This document shows, in pieces, positions 33,311 to 44,024 of a stretch of 64,000 bases of DNA. This stretch comes from Auriscalpium vulgare (taxonomy: Eukaryota > Basidiomycota > Agaricomycetes > Russulales > Auriscalpiaceae). The number at the start of each line of letters is the position of its first letter. Position 1 is the stretch's first letter. The notes beneath the pieces are model-generated. The model did not search any database and had not been told where the DNA came from. It saw nothing but the letters and a program-made list of their open reading frames with translations. Location of the stretch: the NCBI GenBank assembly GCA_019915015.1, contig JAHBBC010000003.1, positions 434,001 to 498,000 on the forward strand, written 5' to 3'. The translations under genes and the position numbers were made by a program.

Positions 33311-34485
33311 ATGGTGGCCCGACAGCGCACTCTCAGCATCAACACGCTCTTGAATGCACACCGTCCTCGCCCACGCAGCCTTCGGCCTCTAGCTCGTAGC
33401 ATCGCAGACGCGCCCAGCTCACCTCAAACCGAGGACCCTCACGCATACTGCAAGGATTTCGTTCGGCAACATGACTACGAAGGGTTTCTCATATCGCAAT
33501 TCTACGCGGGTGATACTGCGAGAGCTTACTTTGCATTGAAGGCGTTCTCCGTAAGTCGAAGTTCAGGACGCGAAGACGCCCCTCTGACTGTTGTAAAGAA
33601 CGAACTCGCCATGATTCAAGATTCCGTATCCAACATTCTGATCGGGGAGATGAGAATGCAGTTCTGGCGGGATGTGGTGAAGGGAATAACCGACGTACGT
33701 GTCGCCTTGGCTATTGCTGAGACGACAAGTGACCAGACGCGACTTAGGGCAGACCACCACACCATCCCATCGCGTTAGCCCTGTATGACGCGTCGAAGAC
33801 GGCAAATCTCGCGCCATATCACCTGAAGAGGATTGTAGACGCGCGGGTGCGTAGCCTTCGACACTTGCCATGCATCACGTCTGATCGTTGTGAGCAGGCG
33901 AACGAACTGCAGGCCCCGGTCCACCTCACAGTTGACTCCCTCACATCACATGCAGAGTCAACGGCGTCAACGCTGTTATATCTCCTGATGTCTGTGCTGA
34001 ATCTGTCTTCGGAGACTCTGTCCCACGCCGCGTCACACGTCGGAGTCGCCCAGTCGATCTCCATCCTGCTCCGTGCCCTTCCCTATCACGCCGCCAAGGG
34101 CCGGATGGTCATACCTGCGGAAATCACTGCCAAACATGCAGTCAGTCAGGAAGAGGTGTTCCGAAAGGGCCCGTCTGCGCAAGGAATCGACAACGCTGTA
34201 TTCGATTTTGCAACCCTGGCGAACGACCATATTTTGACAGCGCGGGATATGTTGAAGGAGACCGGTGGGAAGGTACCCGCTGGGGCTATGCCCATATTTT
34301 CGACCGCCGTGAGCTTGACTCCTTCGTCACCTGTGTGTTCGTCTGACCCCTGCTAGATCCCCGTGACAACATATTTGGAGCGGTTAGAGGCTGTGAATTT
34401 CGACGCGTTCCATCCATCACTGCAGCAGCGATACTGGAAGTTGCCGTGGCGCGTCTGGCGTAGTTACTACAAAAGTACTTTCTGA
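33311..34485 (+). CDS. NDUFAF6: Complex I assembly factor NDUFAF6 (phytoene/squalene synthase-like)
   Basis: ATG at 33311 (MVARQRTLSINTLLNAHRPR), a mitochondrial presequence. The isoprenoid-synthase-like fold follows: YCKDFVRQHDYEGFLISQFY, RAYFALKAFSV, NELAMIQDSVSNILIGEMRM, QFWRDVVKGI, HLTVDSLTSHAESTASTLLY, SHVGVAQSISILLRALPYHA, GRMVIPAEIT and ISTYLERLEAVNFDAFHPS-like C-terminal residues (seen as VTTYLERLEAVNFDAFH). It ends WRVWRSYYKSTF. The DXXXD catalytic acids of true phytoene synthases are not evident, as expected for this non-catalytic family. It assists early assembly of the ND1 module of NADH dehydrogenase. Four or five exons. Confidence 0.9.
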
Positions 34486-34814
34486 AAGTAGTTGTTCGCT
34501 CTCTACCACACCCCGTCGACCGTTCCTCACACACATCCGAACACATTTTATGCGTGCGCAGTTTTGAAACATGGTTGGCCAGCCAGCATGGGAATAATGA
34601 CGGTGGGTGGCTGCAAGCGATTGGGGGTCCGCCGTGGCTGTCTTGGTGGCAGTACTATACATAATGCTCCTAAGCAGCCCAAGCCTTCGCTCCTGCCACG
34701 ACATCACATCACCTCTCCCTGCTCCCCTACCTCTCCCCTTCACCCCCGACTTTGCTTTGGAGGTGTCGCCGTCGTTGACGTTGCCCTGCTGCCGAGGAGA
34801 CCGCTGCATGCGTC
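34486..34814. other. Intergenic region
   Basis: About 330 bases with a pyrimidine-rich run (34715-34750) just ahead of the next ATG. A frame crosses it (34492-35127), but its upstream part lacks conserved features, so I treat it as promoter and leader of the F-box-like gene. Confidence 0.4.
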
Positions 34815-37800
34815 ATGGACCGCCTTGCCGGTGCGTTGCCCTCGCACCCTTAAAACGCTCCTTACTGATGTCGTTCCAGACGAACTCATACAACTCATCT
34901 TTAACGAACTCAACGATCCCTCGTCACTCTCGTCGGTTTCGAAACGTTACTACCATTTCTCTCAAGATCCCTACGTCCGCGCCCACTACTTCATCGCACG
35001 CTACGGGAACATACAAGCATTTTATGGGATTCTGGGACGGGGAAAATTGGTGAACGAGAGGGTCATTGATGTGCGTCGCCATTCTTTGAATCGCAAGCCT
35101 TGCCTAATCGCAACACGGTTGCCGTAGATTCTCCTTAGCAGCGGTGCACATCTTTCCCGTTACCTCGTGCAGGTCGCCGTCCATCATTACTTCCGCTCCT
35201 CCTGCCCATTCATCAAAGTACCATGGGTGCGGTCGCTACCCTTCCCCACGTTCACCCATTTCATCAACGCCGCGGCCGCGAAATTTGGAGACGTTCCCAC
35301 CGGAAAGTCAGATGACGACGGGACGGTCTTCTCGAATTTCGTCAAGGAGAGCAGGCTTCCTGCCACCTTGCGGTTGACGAAGCCAGAGGACGTCATGGAG
35401 ATACTGGAGAAGTACAAGGTATATGCGTGTATCCGTTCTCATGCCGTCTCCCGGTGCTAATACTCTCTGCAGTTCATCCCTTTCTGCGACAAGGTTGGAC
35501 CCTCGGCTCCTGATGACAGGAGGTGACATTGACCTGCTGCCACTCAGGATCCGATCACGGCTCAGTTCCCTCTGGCGCTGGCCGCCGAACCACGCTTGCT
35601 ACCCCTTGCCATTGCAAATGGCTTCATTATGGACCGACGAGTGCGCATATACGTTTCCTGTCATTCTTCTTGCTTCTGACTGGCCATACTCCAGTACCGA
35701 GACTTCGTCTTTCGACGAATGTTCGAGCATTCCGCCGAAGCACCTGTCCATTCTTCGGATGAAATTCTCCATAATGTCCGCGAGCTGTGCCGGCTCGACA
35801 CATCGTACGGAAGAGCCCTGTCTGTGACAGAAAGCAACCTGATCAGTGGGTTTATAGGATGTTTGTAAGTCGCACGGTAGCGGCAGAGGTTCTCATGGAG
35901 GCACAAGCGAATGAGCAAGGCTACACAGTCCTCAAGACTTTGAATCGGTCAGGAGAGCTCAAATTTGATTTGTCGTAAGTCATTCGATTACCCTTCATGG
36001 CAGATGGACTGAGCGCCGTTCTCACCACAGCTCTGTGGTCGAAGAGTTGATCAAAGTATGCACCATCGGAGGAATCGCGGGCTGTTTACTAACATGCGCA
36101 CAGCTTTTCGTCAACACCCGATCCGTTCTCGACCGTGCTACAGGCAGTGTTTTTAGGCATCTGTGGAAAGATTTCCCCAGCAAGGATCCGATCGCTCGAC
36201 TGGTTATGCTCCTCACGTTTTTCGCCGGATCGGCGCACCCTTCGGTCTCAACTCTGCACTCCGAGCTCAAGAAGCTCAAGATGTTGCCCATCACCCGCCA
36301 AGACATATTCCGCATTCTTGTGAACCCGTTCGTTGAATGTTGGGGTTTCCCCTTGAAATACGCAAAGACCCACTGCGGGTTCGATGAACAGGAGATAATC
36401 GACTTTATCAAAGACGTTGCTGTGCACTGCTTGGAAGTCTCTGCCAAGGTGCGTGCTTTCCTGCCGGCGATCGGCGCTTTTGACAATAATTCAGGGGAAA
36501 ATGTTGTTGTCCATGTACGAGGCACACCGGATCACTCTCGGCGGCATCATCTCCGACGCAGTCACCAAGGGGCATCAAATCAGCTTGGAAGATCTGCCAG
36601 CACAAGACGACGAGGCCGCCTGCCAAGCGTTCGAGGCGAAACTCTGTCAAGATCCCTCGTACCACAAGGAACAGGATTTGCTTCCGCTCCACGCTGCTGC
36701 ACCGGCCAGCGCAAGCGAAGTCGTTGATAACACGGACAATACAACAGCCGGTGAGGTCATTGACTCTGACGTCCCTGTTGGTACTCCGAGAGAGACCGAT
36801 TCATTGGTACGTCGTCAGTTGCGTAATTGCGCGTAGTTGCTTAGTCGAACACCCTTCAGGGACACGTCGGCCAATTGTCACTTTCTCAACGGCTTCGTAG
36901 CGATGACCTAGCCTACGGGAGTCGCCGCGGGCGATACTTAGCCTGGTCGCCGAGCGTCTTCACAGATTTCCTGACGTTTCTTCCCTATCCCAGCGGTTGG
37001 TGATTCATTACCTCGGCTTTGTGCAATGTGCTGAGGATTTTGAAGATTACACTGCGGTCGGCCGCTGGGTGCTGTCAGAGTTCGGCCGTCGACATCCAGT
37101 GACGGCCGTCTTCATGACACATGCCGTGATCAATATGAACACCTCTGTATGTGCACGCCGGTCTTCCCGAATCTGCTACTCACATGTATGTAGATCCTGT
37201 TGCATTACACGGGTGGAGTCAATCAAGTCCCTATCACCTTGATGCACTTCAAGCTACTGGCCCGACTTGGCCGCTGCCCGGTACGTCGCTCGACTGCCGA
37301 ATTTGCCTACGACTCGCTCACTCTTCAGCGCAGAGTTCATACCTTTTCACCACAATACAATCCGGTGCAGAATTTTTCTTCTCAGATGAGGACTATCTCG
37401 ACGAAACTACGGTCAAGAAGGAGAACTCACCGACCGCTGATGCCGCCCTGTCTGTCCTGCGTGCGACAGTCAGCCCCTCTCCGACTCGTGTCATGGGTGA
37501 CAGGGAATCCACTAGGCAGTTCAGGCGCTCTGCTGCTGCCGTGAAGTCTTATGCCGTGCCTGACTCCGATGACGAGGACATTGTCACCGAGAAACCTTCG
37601 TTCCCGAGGTCCCAGGATGTGCACAAGCGCAAGCTTGAGTCCAGCTTGCAGAGATGGATAAAGCACCTTTTGATTCTTCAGAAGGAAGAGCTGAAGAAGG
37701 TATGTTCCCTGGCGAGTCTGATAAGAATACGTGCGCTGACCATCAGCGCCACAGTACAACGAGATGAAGAAGCGACTAGAGAAAGCAAACAACGGAATTA

Positions 37801-38050
37801 AATTGCGCATACCAAAGGTACGTTGGGTATGAAAATCCTCCGGCTACAGCTGCTTATTGGCCGATTCTGTTAGAACGAATTTTTGAGAGCTCTTTCGACC
37901 GGCCTGCGCGACATGCGCAAGGTCGAGCAAACTAGTCGGCTGGAGCTTCACGGACACAATGCACCCCCGGATGTCTACAGTGAAGGCGACGACGACGACG
38001 AGGAGTACAGGACCCGGCCTGTCAAGCGACGCAAGACTGCGCACCGATGA
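34815..38050 (+). CDS. Large F-box-like protein, nuclear-type C-terminus
   Basis: ATG at 34815. A short first exon (34815-34830) joins over a 49-nt intron (GTGCGT...TTCCAG) to give MDRLADELIQLIFNELNDPS and SLSSVSKRYYHFSQDPYVRA, an F-box-like start. A long helical repeat region follows, with RYGNIQAFYGILGRGKLVNE, GAHLSRYLVQVAVHHYFR, PITAQFPLALAAEPRLLPLA, NGFIMDRRYRDFVFRRMFEH and LIARLVMLLTFF-like segments. The C-terminal third is acidic with basic patches (PDSDDEDIVTEKP, EGDDDDEEYRTRPVKRRKTA), suggesting nuclear location. It has about 12-14 small exons and would be near 900 residues. An SCF ubiquitin-ligase substrate receptor is the simplest guess. I do not recognise the repeat region or any named orthologue. 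Confidence 0.65.
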
Positions 38051-38422
38051 AGCAGCCCTTCGAATGCTCCGTGGAATTATCAACCCCTTTCCTATGCTTG
38101 CCCCTAATTTATCACACATACACCCGATCATCATCATTCATGCTTCACGGTCCATGACATCCCATCCTCACACTTTCGGTGTCTTCTTGTCCTATCAGCG
38201 GTGTCATCGCCTTATGCCCGCGCACATATTCGTACTCGACGCTTTTTCTTCCAGCGTACATAGCTCCTTAATACTCACATAACATCCTATAGTTGCCACA
38301 CCACCAGGAGTCTACATAGCGTACTCGCAGGCTTCGGTTCTATCTTTAGTTGTAATACTCGTTGCAATCGTTACATGCATTGCTCTTCATATCCCAGGTG
38401 TACGCGACGCTATCCTCGCCAG
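38051..38422. other. Convergent intergenic region
   Basis: About 370 AT-richer bases between two converging 3' ends, presumably both polyadenylation regions. No gene was seen. Confidence 0.4.
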
Positions 38423-40864
38423 TTATGTCTGGTACCGCCAGTGGACCTCTCTATCCCCAAGGAGCACCTTCGTGTCGAAGTCGACCTCCTCGTCCTCGCC
38501 CGCGACAATGACCGCCTCGCGGCGTCGGTTCTCGCGGTCCATCCAAACCCATAGCGCGCTGGCTACGGCAACGGCGAACAGCAAGTACCCGACCGCTATG
38601 ATGTGCGGCTTTCGGAAGTGGTGCGCGGCGTACGCGGGGCGGTAGAGCAGCACACCGGTGACGGCGCCGAGGTCCCCGATCGTGATTTGCATGGCCACGC
38701 CTACGGCGCGCTTCGTCTGCCCGGAGATGTTCTCGGCGGGCCAGCTGGGGCCCGCAGTGCAATTAGCGGGGTCGATGGAAGTGCGTTGGTGGCGCATGTG
38801 CATACCTCAGGAGCAGTGCGTTACCGGTGTAAACGCCAAGCGCGGCAAAGTGTACACCAACATATTGGGCTCCGGCTGGTGCGATCCCGGGATGAGCGTC
38901 ATTGGGACGAGGGACGGAAGGTGACACTCACGCGTGGACGTTGTGATGAGCACGATGTAACCTGGACCACATGCGTCAGTGTCAGTGTCAAATAGGCAGG
39001 CAGGGGCAGGTGGGGGTGCTGTGACAGGGCACGAGGGTACGAACAGGCAATGCAACGCACCGATGATTGCGATAGCAGCAGCGCCGATGATGAGGGGTGC
39101 ACGACGGCGTGTCTTGGCCGCGAGCCACGCACCCGTCGCGATCCCCAGCGCAGCCAGAGTGTTCGGAGGAACGGTCATTCTGAGCACGCGGCAGCAACAC
39201 CCCACGCGCACGCAATTCGTAGCATCACAGGATCACGGTCAGTGGTGATGATGAAGTGTGGCGCGGAACTGGACGCACAGCTGGGCCTTCCAGGTCGCGA
39301 ACCCCAGCCCCGCGATGATCGTAGGCTGATGGGGATAGGGGCAGAATTAGGACAGGATCTCTTTCTCGGGTGCGGTTAACTGGTAAGAAGGCTGGGAAGA
39401 CAGCAGTGTGGCACCCGGGGGAGCGAGTGTGCGGAGCCATGTGAAAGTTGGGTTCATACAAAGAAGGACGCTCGGAATTGGCGCGGAATAGCCGCCGCCA
39501 AGCACAACAGCGAAAGCAAGAAACGAGGTGCAAAGCGGGAGTAAGCGCAGCGGCGCAAGCTCGGTGTTCACATGCACGAAGGGGAGACGTACCATGAATA
39601 GTGAAAGGGTGTAGAGGACAAAGGCGAAGCCATGGAAAAGCAGCGCATAGCCCCACACGAGCGGGTCAGCGAATGCCTGGCGCACGAAGACCCACGCAAA
39701 GCGCTCAGGATGCGCTGCGTCGGAGTCAGACGCGAGGCGGGCGGCGAGACGGGCACGTTCGGCGTCGGTGAGCTGAGGACGGGTGAGCCTGAAGTTAGCA
39801 AGGACTGAAGAGCCACATACGAAAGTGGCCTTGTGCGCCCATGTGGGGACAAAAAAGTACGCTATCCACGAGACGACAACGGTCAAGAGGCCCTCGAGAA
39901 TGAAGATCCACTGCCAGCCGCGCTTGCCTCCGACACCGTCCATTTTGCCAATTGCGTATGCGAGGATGCCTACATCCCAGCCGGATATCAGCTCGTCCAA
40001 AGGCAATCGCAAAAAGACACACCTCCAAACGCGCCAGACAGCGCTGCGCCGCCGAAAAATATCGCAACGCGCCAATGCCGTTCCTTCCTACAGATCGCAC
40101 TCACGAATTAGGACCAGTGTGTGTAGGAACACAGAGCGCGCGCGCGCACCGTCTGTAGTACACGCTGAACACATATATCGTGCCGGGAAATAAGCCCGCC
40201 TCGGTCGCACCGAGCAGAATGCGGATGCCGAAGAGCCCCGCTCGGTTCGTGACGAGGCCCTGCGCGATGCTGGCGACGCCCCACGCAAACGTGAGCGTAG
40301 GCAGCCAAAATTGCGGGTCGAACCGCTTGAGCACGATGTTCGCGGGTACTTCGAACGTGACGTAGGCGATGAAGTAGAGAGCGAGGGCGGTGTTGTATGA
40401 TGCGGGGGAGACTTTGAGGTCCTATGTGCGCACGTACGGGTGAGCCTTTGCAGGTGCACATCAACTGGCTATCTCACGGTCGTCAGCCCGTCGATCCTGC
40501 GCACGACGCGGTGTCAGATCACAAGGCGAGCTGGTGAACAGAGAACGCACTTTGCATTCCCGATGTTCGTGCTACGACATCCCATCTGCGTCACATAAAT
40601 TGCCCTGCCAGCACATGTGGAAGTGCCTACCGATCCAGGAAAGACAGCAGGTAGAGCAGCGTCAAGATCGGGAGCAGTCTGGGTGGACAAGGTCACGATG
40701 GTCGGATTGACAGTCAACGGGGAAACCCACCGAAGATCGATCTTGCGCAGGAGGCGGCGGTCCTCGGGAGTAGCGAACTCGTCATACGCAGTGGACGCGG
40801 GCTCGAGGCTGTGAGCGTCTGAGCTCTCCACGTCCTTTGCGCGCTTCTCGGGATCGGTCGACAT
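38423..40864 (-). CDS. MFS transporter, allantoate/anion:cation symporter (Dal5/Tna1) type
   Basis: ATG at 40864 (MSTDPEKRAKDVESSDAHSL). Hydrophilic N-terminus, then DRRLLRKIDLRW, the usual pre-TM1 motif. Further landmarks: SPASYNTALALYFIAYVTFE, VPANIVLKRFDPQFWLPTLT, FAWGVASIAQGLV, GIRILLGATEAGLFPGTIYV, GKRGWQWIFILEGLLTVVVS and a central hydrophilic loop (LTDAERARLAARLASDSDAA). The C-terminal half has SWPAENISGQTKRAVGVAMQ, ITIGDLGAVTGVLLYR and LLFAVAVASALWVWMDRENR. Twelve membrane spans are expected. About nine introns. The substrate cannot be assigned from sequence; relatives carry allantoate, nicotinate, pantothenate or other organic anions. It ends VHWRYQT. Divergent from the PPCDC gene, with 453 bases between the starts. 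Confidence 0.82.
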
Positions 40865-41317
40865 TGCGGGTCAGCTCTGTTGCCTCGAGACGTCCTGGAG
40901 AGGAGCGAGGAGACGGGCGTGGAGGCGGGGGACGCGGGGCATATTTATTGTATCAGGTATCGCAGAGGGGAGCAGGTCAGCTCGCAAGTGCGCCAGGGGA
41001 TTGCGCGATGCAACGAGGCAATGTGGGCGGGCAGGGAAAACGTTGCCTGTCTGGCACGCAGCGTGTATTCTGCGTTGGAAATACGCTGGGCTTGTCTCTC
41101 GCGGAGGGCCGTTGCGGTGGTTGCAGAACATTAATTGTTCATGGTCGGAGACACGTAGACCGGTGACCGTTCTGCCTGACGACTTGAAAGGGTGGAGGGG
41201 CGTCGTCCTTCTCCTCCCCATGCCCAAGTGTCGCCGAGACAGAGTGGTTACGAGTCTAGGAGACACGTTGACTCAGCCGCCGGACACTCTCCCTCTCCCT
41301 CAGCCCTCGCACCAAGT
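40865..41317. promoter_or_regulatory. Divergent promoter region of the Dal5-type transporter and PPCDC
   Basis: About 450 bases between outward-facing starts. An AT run (CATATTTATTGTATC, about 40940-40954) is TATA-like for the minus-strand transporter, 76-90 bases from its ATG. No other element was recognised. Confidence 0.4.
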
Positions 41318-42093
41318 ATGCCACCCTTCGTTGCAGAGTCCAGCCGCCGCACGGGCTTCACACATGTCTTGCTGATGACCACAGGGAGCGTCGCGTCCAT
41401 CAAGGCTCCTCTCATCGTCCAGGAGCTGCTCTCGGTGCGTACTCACCACATCCCGCTTTTTCGAGTAACCTTGAAGCCGCTCCCAGTACCGCAACGTCGC
41501 CGTGCAAGTGGTCGCGACCAAGCCGTCGCTCACATTCTTCAACCCTGAGGACATCCGGACATCCGGAGTCAATGTGTGGACAGACGAGGACGAATGGCTC
41601 GTACGCCCTCTGTTGTTATGCGCCAATTCGTGTTGATCTGGTGTGCGATATGTCTGCTATGGGCAGCCCGATTACAAAATTGGCGACCCGATTCTGCACA
41701 TTGAGCTGCGGCGCTGGGCGGACGTCGTGCTCATTGCGCCGGCGTCCGCGAATACGCTTGCAAAGATCGCGAACGGTATATGCGACAATCTCTCTGTGGG
41801 TCCATTCTGGCCTTGCACACGTCTGTATTGACGGTGGGCACCGCCAGACGAGCCTGCTGCGCGCGCTCGCGCCCACGACACCGACATACGTCTACCCGGC
41901 GATGAACACCCTGATGTACGAGCACCCTCTCACCGCGCAGCACATACACATCATCCGGGACGTCATCGGGTACACTGTCGTCGGGCCGGTGTCGAAGGGC
42001 CTTGCTTGTGGAGACGTCGGTGTCGGGGCGATGGTCGAGTGGCGGGACATCGTAGCGTCTGTTGCTGAGATGTTTGCTCTTGTCAAGCATTAG
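41318..42093 (+). CDS. PPCDC: Phosphopantothenoylcysteine decarboxylase (HFCD flavoprotein)
   Basis: ATG at 41318 (MPPFVAESSRRTGFTHVLLM), followed by TTGSVASIKAPLIVQELL, the FMN-binding Rossmann-like start. After introns come VAVQVVATKPSLTFFNPEDI, DPILHIELRRWADVVLIAPA with the catalytic His, SANTLAKIANGICDNL, and the substrate-binding clamp PAMNTLMYEHPLT (PxMNxxM type). GLACGDVGVGAMVEW supplies the conserved Cys, and the end is MFALVKH. The enzyme decarboxylates 4'-phosphopantothenoylcysteine in coenzyme A synthesis. The length of about 210 residues fits the single-domain plant/animal form rather than the acidic-tailed yeast Hal3/Vhs3 regulators. Four introns. Confidence 0.9.
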
Positions 42094-42235
42094 GTTGGTG
42101 CCCGACGACAGAGCAAGATGATCTATTTAACACTCTACGGCAAGTCCTTTGAAATGGTTCTTTGTCATAAGTATAACAACGTGCATGGTCCTCATAATTT
42201 ACCTGTACCTCTGAAGTAATGCATTTGCTTATACG

Positions 42236-43855
42236 TCAATTCAGGACAAAGAAATCATCGCTCGCACCATCTTGCTGAAGCATCAACCGCTCGTGACATT
42301 TCACATCAACGATGCGTGCGCGCCCTCTATCACCAAACGGGATTGTCCGTCCCGCGCCTGCGCCGTCGCCGCCGAGGACGAGAGCGGAGAGCCGACGTCC
42401 GTATGCCTGTCGAAATTTATGAGCACACCCGTGGGGAGCAGGAGATGAAAGTTCTTACGCAGCCCGAGTCTAGTCCGACGGTCCAGCGCTTGACGTCGAG
42501 TCCGCGCGCAGCTGCGTGCCCGAACACAATGGTCGTGGGCTCACATGGGAAGCCGTCGTCGCCCACGTAGTCGAGGCCGCGGCACTCGGACATCATGCTG
42601 TTCCATAGCTCCGCCCACGCCGTGCCCCAATGCGTTTTTCTGAAGTAAACAAGTCAATCTTGAGTTGAGGGAGGGAAAGACGGTCACGCTTACGGCGTGA
42701 TGCGTTGGCTTCGCAGCACATTTCGCATATTCAGTACAGTCCAGGGGTCTGTGTTCTGTGGGACGTCGCTGAGTATGGAGAGCTCCTGTGCAGTGCGTTG
42801 GGTGGCCGCGGTCCGAGGTCGCAACTTGCCTGCGTGTGCTGGAGAAGACCCAGAAGAGACAGGTTGGTGGGCGAGGGGCTGCTCCTCGCTCGCACGAGGA
42901 TGCGTTGGATCGTACGGCAAGAGACCGGCGTGGACGAGGAACGAGTGTTGAGCAGGCAGATGTAGGACAAGTGGCAGCGCACGAAGGTACTCGAACTGCG
43001 CCTGCGTCAGAGATCTACCCTGCTGTCAGTTCCCCGAGCACACGGAACAAAGCACCAGCGTACCGCGCAATGCGATAGTGGTCAGAGAGCATCTGCCACC
43101 CCTCCGGCACCCGCTCCCACCACGGCGTCTGCCAGTCGTCCACGCGACGCTGCTCCGCAATCCAGCTTTCCTCGTCCGTCTGTGCCTCCGCCCACGCGCG
43201 TTCAACCTCGTTGAGCCAAAGCGCGCCTGCGCCATTGGCGAGCGGCTCGACCCACTCAATCCAGATGCGCCAGTTAAGCACGCGCTGGTCGTGTTTCCCG
43301 CGCACGCCTGAGATGTTGTGCGCAGCCATGTAGGACAGCACGGAGAGAGAGCCGGACAAGGGGCCTTTCGCGGTAACGTCGCCGAGGTGAAGGAGCGTGT
43401 CATGTGTAGGGTCATACGACAGTTTGTGAAGGAGCGCGCTGGGATAATTGAGCGAGAGGGCATGGGCGGGCAGGGTGGGCTCACTGGAAGGCGTCGTTCA
43501 TGCCGTGGATGTCGCCGACGATGATGGCGCGTCTGTCGGGGTCGTCTGCGGTGGTAGGGTCAGGAACGGGGACTCATCAGCATCTTGCGACACGCACTCA
43601 GAGACAGCTGCTCAGCAGACAGCGTTGCCAACGGCACATATTGGCCAAAGTCTGGTAAAGCTGCTGGCGATGATGATGAGTCCAGGTATTCCCTGCGCAG
43701 CAGTGCAGCTCACGCTCGTCTCCCGGTGCATATGGGTCGGTTAGGCGCTGGGTGACCTCGTCTCCGAGAGAGAAAACGACGTAAGTGAAGAGCAGGACGA
43801 GTGCGACAAAACCAATTGAAAGCGACAGGGCTCGCAGGACGCGTATCCGAGTCAT
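42236..43855 (-). CDS. Membrane-anchored metallophosphoesterase, PPP/Ppn2-like
   Basis: ATG at 43855 (MTRIRVLRALSLSIGFVALV), a signal anchor with one membrane span (LSLSIGFVALVLLFTYVVF). The calcineurin-like motifs follow: AIIVGDIHGMNDAF, LLHLGDVTAKGPLSGSLSVL, GVRGKHDQRVL where GNHD is usual, FLVHAGLLPYDPTHPR and TTIVFGHAAARGLDVKRW, then TVGLDSGC joined to AYGRRLSALVLGG. It ends DDFFVLN with TGA at 42236-42238. Family logic (single N-terminal membrane span plus a lumenal PPP-type domain) recalls yeast Ppn2, a vacuolar polyphosphatase. This is a similarity of layout, not a proven function. The Asn to Lys change at a metal-ligand position may reduce activity. About seven introns. Confidence 0.75.
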
Positions 43856-44024
43856 GGTGCGGACACACTGCACAGGCGGACTCCTGTTGCCATTGGGCAC
43901 CATGTCCGTCCACGTGCCCTAATCGCAAGCCATACATATATTCTTTTATTTGCACCACGATACCTCGCCAACATGTAAGCAATACACAGAAATCTCCTCG
44001 CAATGTCATATTTGCCGGCAGCCA

